Positions 17,214-26,998 of a stretch of 64,000 nucleotides of DNA are shown here, piece after piece (the stretch's first letter is position 1; the number at the start of each line of letters is the position of its first letter). Made by a program: the position numbers and the translations under genes. Source of the stretch: Dokdonella sp. (GTDB lineage Bacteria > Pseudomonadota > Gammaproteobacteria > Xanthomonadales > Rhodanobacteraceae). The notes under the pieces are model-generated. The model was not told the DNA's origin, did not search any database, and worked only from the letters and a program-made list of their open reading frames with translations. The stretch covers positions 868,001-932,000 of the forward strand of contig NZ_JAGIAG010000001.1 in the NCBI RefSeq assembly GCF_017744955.1, read 5' to 3'.

Positions 17214-18364
17214 GTCCGCTCCGCTTCGGCGTGGCGCGTGACCGACCACAGGTGCGCCGAGCCGCCACGCAGGAAATCGAACAGGCCGAGCACGGCGTAG
17301 CCGTTCATGCGCACGAAGGTGGCGGCGATGCGCAGCACCAGGTGACGCGTCAGCGACGGCCGCCATAGGCCGGCCAGCGCGGCCGCGTAGAAGCCGAGCT
17401 GGGCGAGCAGCAGCAAGAGCCATTTGGTCGAGGTCGGAGCCAGCTGCGCGTTCGTCAGCAGCACGACGAGGAGCAGCCACGGCGCCAGCAGGCGCAGCCA
17501 CTTGTGACCCCACAGGCGCCAGCCGAGCGGATGTGTCCACGGCAGCAGCAGCGACGGCTGGCGCGCGATCAGCTGGAAGTTGCCGGCCAGCGTGCGCCGC
17601 TTGCGTCGCGCTTCCAGTTCGGCGTCGCCGGACGGACGGTCCCAGGCGCGCGCGTCGGCGGCGAACACCACGCGCGCGCCGCGACGCGCGATCTCGAGCG
17701 GAATCCACAGGTCGTCGAGGATCAGGCCGGGCGGAATCGCCGGCAGCAGCGAACGCCGCGCCGCGTACAGCGCGCCGCTGACGCCGACCACCGAGCCGCT
17801 GTCGGCCTCGCTGCGGCGGATCAGCTTCTCGTAGCGCCAGTAGAAGTCGACGCCGCCGGCGAAGTCGCCCTCGCCGCGTTCGAACATCAGCTCGCCGCTG
17901 ACCGCGCCGACCGACGGATCGGCCAGCGGACGCAGCAGTGCGCGGATCGCGTCGGCTTCGATGCGCTGGCGCACGTCGGTGAACACGACGATCTCGCCGT
18001 CGAGCCCGGCGACGAGGTCGCCGAGGCAGGCCGACTTGCCGCGCCGCTGCGGAAAGACGTGCACGGTCACGCGCGGGTCGTCGCATTCGCGCAGCAGGGC
18101 CGCGGTCAGATCCTCGGAGCCGTCGGAGGCGATGTGGATGCGCAGGCGGTCGGCCGGATAGTCGAGTGCGCGCAGGTTGGCGAGCTTGGCCGGCAGCTCG
18201 GCCGCCGCGTTGTAGGCGACCATGACGAGGTCGACGCGCGGCTGCCAGTCCGCCGCGTCGACCGGGCGCGGCGCGTAGCGCGCGCGCAGCCGCATGGCGA
18301 GCGCGTAGCCGACGAAGGTGTAGCCGAGCGCGAGCGCGCTGGCGAGGAAGGCCAGCCGCGTCAT
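17210..18364 (-). CDS. Membrane-associated family 2 glycosyltransferase
   Basis: A 384-residue GT2 enzyme with an N-terminal membrane anchor (residues ~1-20) and about three C-terminal hydrophobic segments. The nucleotide-binding motifs are V-D-L-V-M-V-A-Y-N-A, I-A-S-D-G-S-E-D-L-T and F-T-D-V-R-Q. An L-D-D-L-W-I acceptor-side motif and an R-K-R-R-T-L-A-G-N segment stand where processive synthases carry Q-x-x-R-W. The layout resembles hyaluronan/cellulose-synthase-like GT2 proteins, although full processivity is not implied. The start at 18364 overlaps the deacetylase stop by ATGA. It may be the initiating or an early transferase, since no WbaP/WecA-type phosphoglycosyltransferase is seen in the window. 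Confidence 0.85.
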   Translation of the reverse strand: MTRLAFLASALALGYTFVGYALAMRLRARYAPRPVDAADWQPRVDLVMVAYNAAAELPAKLANLRALDYPADRLRIHIASDGSEDLTAALLRECDDPRVTVHVFPQRRGKSACLGDLVAGLDGEIVVFTDVRQRIEADAIRALLRPLADPSVGAVSGELMFERGEGDFAGGVDFYWRYEKLIRRSEADSGSVVGVSGALYAARRSLLPAIPPGLILDDLWIPLEIARRGARVVFAADARAWDRPSGDAELEARRKRRTLAGNFQLIARQPSLLLPWTHPLGWRLWGHKWLRLLAPWLLLVVLLTNAQLAPTSTKWLLLLLAQLGFYAAALAGLWRPSLTRHLVLRIAATFVRMNGYAVLGLFDFLRGGSAHLWSVTRHAEAERT

Positions 18365-19152
18365 GCCGGACTCCGCGCTTGCCCGAGCAGCCGCGCGCGC
18401 AGGCGCTCGTAGCCGCGGTCGCCGAGCGTGCGCTTGGCGAGGTCGAGCGCGGCGTAGCGCAGCCGTGCGCGCGAGAGGCCGCGGCCGGCGAGCCAGCCTT
18501 GCAGCGTGGCGAGGTCGAGCTGCGCCGTCACCGCCATGCGCGGCAGCACGTGCGCGGCGGCGTCGCGGATGCCGCCCGGCCGGGAACTCAGCACGTGCGT
18601 GTAGCCGCACTCGCGCGCGGTCTCGGCGAGCTGCGCCGGCATGCGGCCGCCGGGCGGCGCGAGCAGGCGCACGCGGCGGCCGATGCGGTCCTCGATCTCG
18701 GTGCGCGAGCGCGTCAGGTCCTCGCGCAGTTCGGCCGGCGTCAGTTCGGTGAAGTAGCGATGGTCCCAGCCGTGCGACTGGATCGACAGGCCCTGGTCGG
18801 CCATCTCGCGCAGCTGTGCCCAGCTGGCGAAGCCGCGCGTGCCGACGCGGCCCGGATTGACGAAGAAGTCGGCGCCGACGCCGGCGTCGAGCAGGGCCGG
18901 CGTCGCCAGCGTGTAGTTGCTGAGGTGGCCGTCGTCGAAGGTCAGCAGCGTAGCGGCGGGCTTGCCGCCGGCGAGCCAGTCGCGCGCGCTGGCGCCGCCG
19001 CCGCGCCGCGCGAGTTCGGCCAGGTGCGCGGCGAACTGCGCCGTGGTCACGCTGTAGTGCGCGTCCTGGCCTTCGCTCGGGCTGCCGGCGCCGCTGAGCG
19101 CGTGATACATCAGCGCGATCCGGCGGTCGGCGTAAGGGGTCGGGGAAGTCAT
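18361..19152 (-). CDS. Polysaccharide deacetylase (CE4 family)
   Basis: A 263-residue NodB-homology protein. It has the catalytic metal site T-F-D-D-G-H (about residues 71-76), the zinc-binding S-H-G-W-D-H motif and A-P-P-G-G-R, which are motifs 1-3 of CE4 deacetylases. The family removes N- or O-acetyl groups from hexosamine polymers. No signal peptide is evident (start MTSPTPYADRRIALMYH), so it may act in the cytoplasm on precursor sugars, as suggested for deacetylases of exosortase-type EPS loci. It lies 13 bases after the outer-membrane protein gene and overlaps the next glycosyltransferase by 4 bases. Confidence 0.9.
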   Translation of the reverse strand: MTSPTPYADRRIALMYHALSGAGSPSEGQDAHYSVTTAQFAAHLAELARRGGGASARDWLAGGKPAATLLTFDDGHLSNYTLATPALLDAGVGADFFVNPGRVGTRGFASWAQLREMADQGLSIQSHGWDHRYFTELTPAELREDLTRSRTEIEDRIGRRVRLLAPPGGRMPAQLAETARECGYTHVLSSRPGGIRDAAAHVLPRMAVTAQLDLATLQGWLAGRGLSRARLRYAALDLAKRTLGDRGYERLRARLLGQARSPA

Positions 19153-19165
19153 GCCTGCGGCCGTC

Positions 19166-20473
19166 TCAGCGCTGGAAGGTCACCGCCAGCATGATCGAAT
19201 TCTCGCGATAGCTGTTGTTCGGCGTATCGCTGTCGCGGCGCTCGTGGCGCGCCTGCAGCGACCACAGCCAGTGGCGCGAGCGCCGGTAGTTCAGCGAGGC
19301 GCCGTAGGCGAGGTCGTCGTCGGTGCGCGAGATCTGCGTGTAGCGGCGGCGCTCGCCGCCGACGTTGGCGTCGATCCACAGCGTCGGCAGGAAGAAGTAG
19401 CCGGCGTCGACGTAGAAGCCGGTCGAGTGCTGGTTGAAGCCGATGTCGGTGGCGTCGACCAGGACGTAGTCGAGCTCGCGCCAGAACGGCGCGACGCTGA
19501 AGTAGTACTTGTCCTCGCGATGGCGCACGTCGAGGTTGACGCGCTTCTCGACGTAGACCTGCGGCGTCAGCACCGAGCCGTTGATGCCGCTGCCGATGCC
19601 GGTGTTGCGGATCTGCTCGGGGCTGAAGACCAGGTCCTGGGCGGCGTCGGAATACTGCCGCGCGAGCCAGATGCCGACGCTGGTGGCCGGCGTCGGCGAC
19701 CAGCGCGCACTCGCGCGCAGCAGCGCGCCGGAGCGCGAGCCGTCGTTGCGCAGGTCCAGGTGGCTGTAGCCGAGCGCGCTCTCCAGCGTGAAGCTGCGGT
19801 TGCTGCGCTGGTAGCCGACGTAGGCGTCCTGCCGCTCGTAGTCGAACGGCCGCGACGCGGCGCGGTCGTAGCGCACCTGCGAGCCGGTCGCGTTGGCGCT
19901 CAAGGTGTCGGTCGGCGTCAGCGTGTAGAGCAGCGCGGCGAGCGCGGAATAGCGGTCGCTGTTGAACTGGTTGCTGGTGTCGGCGTAGGTGTTCGTGTAG
20001 CGCACGTCGAACTGGCCGTGCAGCGCCTCGCCGAACTTCGCGTGCAGGCTCGGGCCGGTGGTGAAGACGTTGGTCTGCTGCTGGTTGGACGGCGCGTTGC
20101 TCTGCAGCGCGTTGACCGGCTCGCGCCCGGCGTTGTCCTGGAAGAACCAGTCCAGCCGCTCGGGCAGCAGCGTCCACACCGCGGTGCCGGCGAGCAGGGT
20201 GTGCAGTTCGTCGCCGAAGCGGCCGTGCAGGTAGTCGCGGTATTCGAGCGAACCGGCGACGTTGGCCCGCAGCGTCGAACCCTTCTGGTTGACGGTGAAG
20301 TCCAGCCTCGGCGCCAGCACGTCCTCGCTGACCGGATCGTGCTCGCTGTAGTTGATGTTGTCGCTGTGCTTGAGCGACACGCCGACGGAATAGTCGAGCA
20401 CGGGTTCGGCCGCCGCGGTCGAGGCGGCGAGCGCGAGGCCGAGGGCCGCGGTGAGAGCACTGCGCTTGGGCAT
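19166..20473 (-). CDS. Outer-membrane beta-barrel protein of the EPS locus
   Basis: A 435-residue exported protein with a clear Sec signal (MPKRSALTAALGLALAAS, cleaved near A-A-A-E-P). The mature part is made of alternating polar/aromatic strands (Y-R-D-Y-L-H, V-R-Y-T-N-T-Y, L-N-Y-R-R-S-R-H) and ends in V-T-F-Q-R. That is close to the terminal aromatic strand recognised by the BAM complex, with a final Arg. It resembles the TIGR03016-type outer-membrane proteins found beside exosortase-associated EPS genes and may help the polymer cross the outer membrane. The start at 20473 is preceded by a strong GGAGGGAG ribosome-binding site; the 25-residue longer version is rejected. Confidence 0.8.
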   Translation of the reverse strand: MPKRSALTAALGLALAASTAAAEPVLDYSVGVSLKHSDNINYSEHDPVSEDVLAPRLDFTVNQKGSTLRANVAGSLEYRDYLHGRFGDELHTLLAGTAVWTLLPERLDWFFQDNAGREPVNALQSNAPSNQQQTNVFTTGPSLHAKFGEALHGQFDVRYTNTYADTSNQFNSDRYSALAALLYTLTPTDTLSANATGSQVRYDRAASRPFDYERQDAYVGYQRSNRSFTLESALGYSHLDLRNDGSRSGALLRASARWSPTPATSVGIWLARQYSDAAQDLVFSPEQIRNTGIGSGINGSVLTPQVYVEKRVNLDVRHREDKYYFSVAPFWRELDYVLVDATDIGFNQHSTGFYVDAGYFFLPTLWIDANVGGERRRYTQISRTDDDLAYGASLNYRRSRHWLWSLQARHERRDSDTPNNSYRENSIMLAVTFQR

Positions 20474-20544
20474 ATCCGGTCTCCCTCCATCCGTCCGCGG
20501 CGATCGCGGCCCGGGTTCGATCGCGAATGACGCGCTCGCAGTGA

Positions 20545-21312
20545 TCAAGGCAACTGGTTGAATACGACGCCGGCGAAACGGTTCGGGTCGAACGCCGCCG
20601 CCGCCTGCGCGATCGCCGCCGGCGTGTCGCGGCCGTAGCCGGCGACCAGCACGACGAAGTCGGCGAGCTCGGACAGGATGCGTGCGTCCGGCGAACCCTT
20701 GGTCGCCGGACCGTCGAGGAACAGGTAGCGGTCCGGATAGCGGCAGCGCAGCGAATCGAGCACCGCGCGCATGCGGAACGAGGAGAAGTACTCGCCCGTC
20801 AGCTCGCGCGGCTTGCCGGCCGGGATCAGGCGCAGGCGCGGAATGCCGGTACGGTAGATGATCGGTTCGACGCCGATCGCCGGATGGTCGAGGTAGTCGA
20901 TCAGGCCGGGGCCGGCTTCGATGCCGAGCGCCTTCTGCTGCGCCGGGTGGCGCGGGTTGCAGTCGATCAGCAGCGCGGTCTTGGCCTCGTCGAAGGCGAA
21001 CGCGGCGGCGAGGTTGCGCGCGACGAAGCTGCCGCCGCAGCCGGAGCTGACCGGCACGACCATGGTGACGAAGTTCTGGTCGCCGCCGAGGGCGAGCAGG
21101 CGCGTGCGGATCTCGCGGAACGCGTCGGCCTGCATCCGCGCGGTGTCGTCGCGGTGGATCAGGCGGCGCTCGTCGAGCTGGCGTGCCGACAGCTCGCGCG
21201 ATTCGCTCATGCGTGCGATCGAGCGGCTCGCGGCGCGGCGCTCGGCGAGCTGGCCGACGCTGCTGCCGGGCTCCAGCGGATCGGACAAGGGCGCGTTCTC
21301 GTCGGCCGTCAC
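20545..21312 (-). CDS. CpsD/CapB-type kinase-like ATPase with degenerate P-loop
   Basis: A 255-residue protein of the BY-kinase/ParA-like fold, the separate cytoplasmic partner of the chain-length protein encoded just upstream. The Walker A position reads V-S-S-G-C-G-G-S-F (88-96). The canonical Lys of G-K-S/T is replaced by Gly94. The Walker A' motif reads L-L-I-D-C-N-P-R (Asn119 where Asp is usual), while Walker B Y-L-F-L-D-G-P-A (to Asp200) is kept. There is no C-terminal tyrosine cluster; the protein stops at F-N-Q-L-P. It is therefore probably a non-kinase regulator of the PCP. Overlap with the upstream gene by ATGA supports the start at 21312. Confidence 0.82.
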   Translation of the reverse strand: MTADENAPLSDPLEPGSSVGQLAERRAASRSIARMSESRELSARQLDERRLIHRDDTARMQADAFREIRTRLLALGGDQNFVTMVVPVSSGCGGSFVARNLAAAFAFDEAKTALLIDCNPRHPAQQKALGIEAGPGLIDYLDHPAIGVEPIIYRTGIPRLRLIPAGKPRELTGEYFSSFRMRAVLDSLRCRYPDRYLFLDGPATKGSPDARILSELADFVVLVAGYGRDTPAAIAQAAAAFDPNRFAGVVFNQLP

Positions 21313-22862
21313 GGCAGCACCTCCATGCGCACCCAGTACATCATCACGTAGGCGATGCCGACCGCAGCGATGATCGCCAGCAGCAGCGTGCCGTGCACGA
21401 AATTGCGGCGGCGGTCGCCCGGCGTGGCGTAGACCGGAATCGTCGCCAGCACCGGCACGCCGGCCATGCGCTCGATCTGCGCCGCCGAGCGCGCGCGCGG
21501 ATCGAAGCGCGCGTAGCCGAACAAGAGGCCGAGCGGCAGCACGATGCCGAGGCCGAGGCCGGCCATCGCGAAATGCATCATGCGCAGGCCGGACGGGCGC
21601 AGCGGCATCACCGCCGGCTCCTGGATGCGGAAGGTCAGGCCCTGCTGCTTCTGGTCGAGATCCATCGATACGCGCGCGTTCTCGCGGCGCTTGAGCAGGT
21701 CCTGGTAGATGTCGCGGTTGACCTCGTAGTCGCGCGTCAGCTCCGACAGCGCGTTCTCGGAGCTGGCGATGCGCTTGCTGCGCTCCAGTTCGTCGTTGAG
21801 CATGGTCTGGCTGGCGGCCAGGCGCGAAGCGGTGGCGCCGTGGTTGCGGCGCACCTCGTTGAGCTTGCTGCGCAGCTCCGTGTACAGCGGGTTGTACTGC
21901 ACGGTGTTGTCGATCGAGGACGGATTGGCGGCCTTCGCGGTCGACTTCTGCGCCTCGTTGCGCTTGAGCGCTTCCTGCAGGTCCTGCATCTGGTGGCGGA
22001 TGCGCACGACGTCCGGATAGTCGTCGGTGTAGGTCAGCAGCAGCTTGTCGAGCTGGCCCTGCAGCTCGGCCAGCTGGGCGCGGATCTGGCCGTCGCGCGT
22101 CTGCACCGCGGTGATTTCCGACTCGCCGGAGACCTGCGCCACCAGCGCACCCTCGCGCGAGGACTGTTCCATCATCTCCATGCGCGCCTGCTCGACCTGG
22201 CTGCGCAGCTGGGCGATGCGCGCGTTGCTGTCGGCCTCGCCGCCCGGGCGGGCGTCGACGTTCGCTTCGCGATAGGCCTTCAGCTTGTCCTCGGCGTCGG
22301 TCAGCTTCTTGTGGTACGCCTCGACCTGGCCGTTGATGAAGTCGAACGCGTTGCGGCTCTCGCGCTCCTTCGCGGCCAGGCTTTCCTGGATGAAGGATTC
22401 GGCCAGCCGCTGCGTGACGCGGTACGAACGGGCCGGGTCGCCGTCGGCGTAGGAGATCTCGATCAGGTTGTCGCGCGGGCTGGTGATCTTCGTGCGATTG
22501 GTGATCGACTCGATCATGCGGTCCTGCTCGACCGGCGACGGCGGCGGCTGCCGCGCCATCCAGCCGCCGACGTCGAGGATCTCGCCCATGACCTTGCGGC
22601 TGAAGATGACCTCGCGTGCGATCGAGGCGCGGTCGGCCACCGTGGTGGCGACCGCGCGGCCTTCCATCAGGCCGGTGACGATGTTGCTTTCCTGCACCAG
22701 GATCGTCGTCGAGGACTCGTAGCGCTTCGGCCAGGTGGCGCCGATCACCAGCGCCGCCAGCGCGATCAGCGCGAACAGCGTGCCGAGGGTCAGCATGCGT
22801 CGCCGCGCCTCGGTGAGGAGGATCGGGGCGAGTTCGCCGAGTGGAGCCAGTGAGGTGGCCAT
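21309..22862 (-). CDS. Polysaccharide co-polymerase / chain-length determinant (Wzz/GumC-like)
   Basis: A 517-residue inner-membrane protein with an N-terminal helix (about residues 24-44), a long periplasmic coiled-coil region (~170-400) and hydrophobic segments near 430-455 and 490-512. Y-E-S-S-T-T-I-L-V follows the first helix as in Wzz-family proteins, and P-L-R-P-S-G near 428 matches the proline-rich motif before the C-terminal helix. The protein has no fused kinase domain, which is supplied separately by the next gene. It resembles the exosortase-A-associated chain-length class (TIGR03007-like), assigned by eye. Role: control of EPS chain length and coupling of polymerisation to the export lipoprotein. 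Confidence 0.88.
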   Translation of the reverse strand: MATSLAPLGELAPILLTEARRRMLTLGTLFALIALAALVIGATWPKRYESSTTILVQESNIVTGLMEGRAVATTVADRASIAREVIFSRKVMGEILDVGGWMARQPPPSPVEQDRMIESITNRTKITSPRDNLIEISYADGDPARSYRVTQRLAESFIQESLAAKERESRNAFDFINGQVEAYHKKLTDAEDKLKAYREANVDARPGGEADSNARIAQLRSQVEQARMEMMEQSSREGALVAQVSGESEITAVQTRDGQIRAQLAELQGQLDKLLLTYTDDYPDVVRIRHQMQDLQEALKRNEAQKSTAKAANPSSIDNTVQYNPLYTELRSKLNEVRRNHGATASRLAASQTMLNDELERSKRIASSENALSELTRDYEVNRDIYQDLLKRRENARVSMDLDQKQQGLTFRIQEPAVMPLRPSGLRMMHFAMAGLGLGIVLPLGLLFGYARFDPRARSAAQIERMAGVPVLATIPVYATPGDRRRNFVHGTLLLAIIAAVGIAYVMMYWVRMEVLP

Positions 22863-22902
22863 GGGGATTCGCTGATCGCTGGGCTACGCCGCGGGGCGCG
22901 TG

Positions 22903-23529
22903 TCAGAACACGCGCTCGGGCACCGTGATGACGTCGCCGGGTTGGGCCGGGTAGTTGGTCGCCAGATCGCCCTTCTGCAGGATGCGGTCGAGCCGCACGG
23001 CGTAGGACTTGGTCGCGCCGTCGCCTTCCTTGCGGTACAGCTCGGTGCGGTCGGCGGCGGCGAAGTCGGTGGTGCCGCCGGCGGCGAGCACGGCGTCGAG
23101 CATCGTCATGCCCTGGCGATACGGCACCGAGATCGGCTGGCGCACGGCGCCGGTCACGCGCACGCGCGAGAGGTATTCGTGGCTGCGCAGCTCGGTCAGG
23201 ATCACCGCCACCTGCGGATCGCGCACGTAGGTCTTGAGCTTCTCGGTGATCGCCGAGGCGACTTCCTCGGGCGTCTTGCCGCCGGCGGGAATGTCGCCGA
23301 CCAGCGGCACCGAGATCATGCCGTCGGGACGCACCGGCACCTTCGCGTTCAGGTCCGGGTTGTGCCAGACCGACACTTCGAGAATGTCGTCGACGCCGAT
23401 GTGATAGACGTTGACGGCCTGTGCTTCGGGATTGACCGGCGGCGGGGCCGAACTGGTGCCGCCCCCGGTGGCGCAGGCGGATAGCAGCAGAACGACCAGC
23501 AGGGCAAGGACTTGGGTGCAGCGGCGCAT
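22903..23529 (-). CDS. Polysaccharide export lipoprotein (Wza/OPX family)
   Basis: A 208-residue outer-membrane polysaccharide export protein. The signal peptide ends in the lipobox L-L-S-A-C (Cys at about residue 19). A poly-sax export domain follows (Y-H-I-G-V-D-D-I-L-E-V-S-V-W, V-R-P-D-G-M-I-S-V-P-L-V-G-D-I), then a SLBB domain (V-T-G-A-V-R-Q-P-I-S-V). The length is that of small OPX proteins lacking the C-terminal barrel helix of E. coli Wza, and the barrel protein downstream may supply the pore. The start at 23529 follows a GGGGGAG ribosome-binding site. It is the first gene after a promoter and a CRP/Clp-like site, so it likely heads the main EPS operon. Confidence 0.9.
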   Translation of the reverse strand: MRRCTQVLALLVVLLLSACATGGGTSSAPPPVNPEAQAVNVYHIGVDDILEVSVWHNPDLNAKVPVRPDGMISVPLVGDIPAGGKTPEEVASAITEKLKTYVRDPQVAVILTELRSHEYLSRVRVTGAVRQPISVPYRQGMTMLDAVLAAGGTTDFAAADRTELYRKEGDGATKSYAVRLDRILQKGDLATNYPAQPGDVITVPERVF

Positions 23530-23550
23530 GACTCCCCCTTCCCTAAAAAG

Positions 23551-23593
23551 TGTGAATTGTTTCACATTTTACCCGCTCTCTGCGGCGCCGCAA
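23551..23593 (-). promoter_or_regulatory. Candidate promoter with CRP/Clp-type operator for the EPS operon
   Basis: The sequence TGTGAATTGTTTCACA at 23551-23566 is a perfect TGTGA-N6-TCACA inverted repeat, the consensus half-sites of CRP and of Xanthomonas Clp, flanked by A/T as in strong sites. On the minus strand a TAAAAT -10 box (23571-23566) abuts it, with TTGCGG (23593-23588) 16 bases upstream. The operator therefore lies across the expected start of transcription, about 21 bases before the export-gene ATG. That position implies repression rather than class I/II activation, unless transcription starts elsewhere. In Xanthomonas, Clp binding is antagonised by c-di-GMP; its use here is inference. 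Confidence 0.65.
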
Positions 23594-23617
23594 GCGGAGC
23601 CGGTTCCCGCGGAGCGC

Positions 23618-23645
23618 CGTCTGCCGCAGCGGGAGGCGGCAGACG
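23618..23645. other. Strong hairpin between epimerase and export gene
   Basis: A 10-bp perfect stem, CGTCTGCCGC / GCGGCAGACG, with an 8-base loop lies about 20 bases downstream of the epimerase stop on the minus strand. No T-run follows, so it is not a classic intrinsic terminator. It may cap the upstream transcript or separate the sugar-nucleotide genes from the export operon. Confidence 0.5.
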
Positions 23646-23663
23646 ACTTTCTTAACAATTCGC

Positions 23664-24671
23664 CTAGGTGCGGTAGAACTCCCGATACCAGTCCACGAAG
23701 CGCCCGACGCCGACTTCGACCGGCGTGGCCGGCGAATAGCCGGTGTCGCGCGACAGTTCCTCGACATCGGCGTAGGTGTCCGGCACGTCGCCCGGCTGCA
23801 GCGGCAGCAGGATCTTCTCGGCCTTGCGCCCGAGCTTGCTCTCGAGCACCTCGATGTAGTGCGCCAGCTCGACCGGCTGATGGTTGCCGATGTTGTAGAC
23901 GCGGTACGGCGCCGCCGAGGAAGCCGCGCTCGGATCGAGCGGGTCGAAGGCGGGGTCGCCGCCGGGAACGCGGTCCAGCGTGCGGATCACGCCTTCGACG
24001 ATGTCGTCGACGTAGGTGAAGTCGCGCGTGTGCTTGCCGTGGTTGAACACCTCGATCGGCTCGCCGGCGAGGATCTTGCGCGTGAACAGGAACAGCGCCA
24101 TGTCCGGCCGGCCCCACGGGCCGTAGACGGTGAAGAATCGCAAACCGGTCGTCGGCAGCGCGTAGAGATGGCTGTAGGTGTGCGCCATCAGCTCGTTCGC
24201 CTTCTTCGTCGCGGCGTACAGGCTGACCGGATGGTCGACCGAGTCGCGCACCGAGAACGGCAGCTTGCGGTTGGCGCCGTAGACCGAGCTGGACGAGGCG
24301 TAGACGAGGTGTTCGACGCCGCCGTGGCGGCACGCTTCGAGCACGTTGATGAAGCCGACCAGGTTCGCCTCGATGTAGGCGTACGGATTGGTCAGCGAGT
24401 AGCGCACGCCGGCCTGCGCGGCGAGGTTGACGACGCGCTGCGGACGGAAATTGGCGAACGCCTTCTCCAGCGCCGGACGGTCCTCCAGCGAGGCGCGCAC
24501 GAAGCCGAACTTCGCGTGCGGCGTCAGCCGCGCCAGGCGCGCTTCCTTCAGCGTCGGATCGTAGTAGTCGTTGACGTTGTCGTAGCCGAGCACCTCGTCG
24601 CCGCGCGCGAGCAGGCGTTCGCTCAGGGCCGATCCGATGAAGCCGGCGGCGCCGGTGACGAGGATGCGCAT
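23664..24671 (-). CDS. UDP-glucuronate 4-epimerase-like SDR
   Basis: A 335-residue extended short-chain dehydrogenase/reductase. NAD binding is shown by [16 protein letters not shown] and the following [10 protein letters not shown]. The catalytic Tyr-x3-Lys is in [11 protein letters not shown], preceded by Y-A-S-S-S-S-V-Y-G. The [14 protein letters not shown] motif and the length are typical of the GAE/Cap1J/LspL group that makes UDP-galacturonate from UDP-glucuronate in the cytoplasm. The start at 24671 puts the GxxGxxG loop at the N-terminus, and the longer frame upstream is repeat DNA. With the dehydrogenase encoded upstream it implies an acidic sugar in the EPS. Confidence 0.9.
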   Translation of the reverse strand: MRILVTGAAGFIGSALSERLLARGDEVLGYDNVNDYYDPTLKEARLARLTPHAKFGFVRASLEDRPALEKAFANFRPQRVVNLAAQAGVRYSLTNPYAYIEANLVGFINVLEACRHGGVEHLVYASSSSVYGANRKLPFSVRDSVDHPVSLYAATKKANELMAHTYSHLYALPTTGLRFFTVYGPWGRPDMALFLFTRKILAGEPIEVFNHGKHTRDFTYVDDIVEGVIRTLDRVPGGDPAFDPLDPSAASSAAPYRVYNIGNHQPVELAHYIEVLESKLGRKAEKILLPLQPGDVPDTYADVEELSRDTGYSPATPVEVGVGRFVDWYREFYRT

Positions 24672-24814
24672 GATGGTGTTCTCGTTGAGGTTGCCTGAAT
24701 GTTCCGACGCCGCGTTCCTGCGTCGTGCCGGCGCGAGCCGGGATCCATCGTGCTCCGAATCGCACGGTGCAGGAAGCGAAATCGACTCCGGCGTGCGCCG
24801 GAGCCGGGTGAATC
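24672..24814. repeat. Intergenic palindromic repeat (R-x-I-P-A-R-A-G-T type)
   Basis: The gap between two minus-strand genes holds a dispersed repeat at about 24712-24810. It ends in a hairpin, CTCCGGCGTGCGCCGGAG (24785-24802). On the minus strand it translates as a [10 protein letters not shown] type peptide, the same junk-peptide class as the element at 58751-58841. No promoter could be picked for the epimerase. Confidence 0.6.
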
Positions 24815-26107
<1,293 letters not shown>

Positions 26108-26205
26108 CGCGGGCTTCCGAATCGAGGGGGGCGCAAGTCTAGCAGGCTGTCGGCAACCGGCCCGCTCCAGCGATTCAAGGAGGATTCGCCGTCGGCGACG
26201 CGGCA

Positions 26206-26748
26206 TCAGTCCGTACTGTGCGGCACCAGCAGCCAGGCAGTACGGCAGCCGGACAGCAGCAACAGGATCGGCGCGCTGGCCAACAGCGAACCCGCCATCG
26301 ACAGCAGGGCGGACGGGGACATCGTCAGGCTCGGCCGCGCGAGCAGCAGCAGGCTCGGCGCCAGCACCAGCCGGTTGCCGAGGATCGAGAGACCGAATCG
26401 GCGCGCCAGCATGCCGCGCGGGGCGCCGCTCGCGCTCGCGCGCCGCATGATCAAAAGACTCTGTCCCGCGCGCAGGAGGCCCGCCGCGCTGATCGCCGCG
26501 ATGACGATGCCGAGATTGTCGGCCGGCACGTGCGGCACCAGCATGACCAGCGACAGGATCAGGACGACCAGGAAATCGCTCAGAGTCTGCCGCGCCAGGG
26601 CCTGCAGGGTGGGATCGCCACGCAGTCCAAGCGTGCGGATGTTGAAGGTCAGCGCGACGAAGACGAGTCCTACCAGCCCGCCGCTGACCTGCGCGATGGC
26701 GCTGAAGTAGCTGTTGAACGAGGCGACGAACTCGGCGATCGGGTCCAT
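26206..26748 (-). CDS. Small polytopic membrane protein, unknown function
   Basis: A 180-residue protein with about five hydrophobic segments. An N-terminal amphipathic stretch ([18 protein letters not shown]) is followed by [18 protein letters not shown]. That G-G-L-x-G-L-x-F-V-A segment recurs in many uncharacterised bacterial membrane proteins. No catalytic motif is visible. The start at 26748 was chosen over the longer frame because the extra N-terminus is Pro/Arg-rich intergenic sequence. It is divergent from the winged-helix regulator at 26999 and could share its promoter region. It ends 98 bases before the sugar dehydrogenase start, and a link to EPS production is only positional. Confidence 0.7.
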   Translation of the reverse strand: MDPIAEFVASFNSYFSAIAQVSGGLVGLVFVALTFNIRTLGLRGDPTLQALARQTLSDFLVVLILSLVMLVPHVPADNLGIVIAAISAAGLLRAGQSLLIMRRASASGAPRGMLARRFGLSILGNRLVLAPSLLLLARPSLTMSPSALLSMAGSLLASAPILLLLSGCRTAWLLVPHSTD

Positions 26749-26998
26749 GCGGGAAAATCCTAGCACGCCGACTCGAGTCCTCTCCGCTCGCGTCGACGCC
26801 GGCCGCGGTGCGCTTTTCGGACATGTGGAGGGTGCGTCGACTCCGGTAGAGTGCGCACGCAGGTTCGGGATTTGCAGAGTTCCGAGCGTTTCGGGGAGGT
26901 CGGGTACTGGTGGGCGATTCCGCACGAGCGACCCAGCGGGAAATCACGCCTGAATCCACCCTTCCCATCGAAGTCGTCGTGCAAGAGCATCTCCGGTA
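26749..26998. other. Divergent promoter region, elements not resolved
   Basis: This 250-base gap lies between the divergent small membrane protein and the winged-helix regulator, and both promoters must lie here. I could not identify a convincing -35/-10 pair or operator. The regulator has no strong ribosome-binding site (CATCTCCGGTAATG at the start). Confidence 0.4.
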
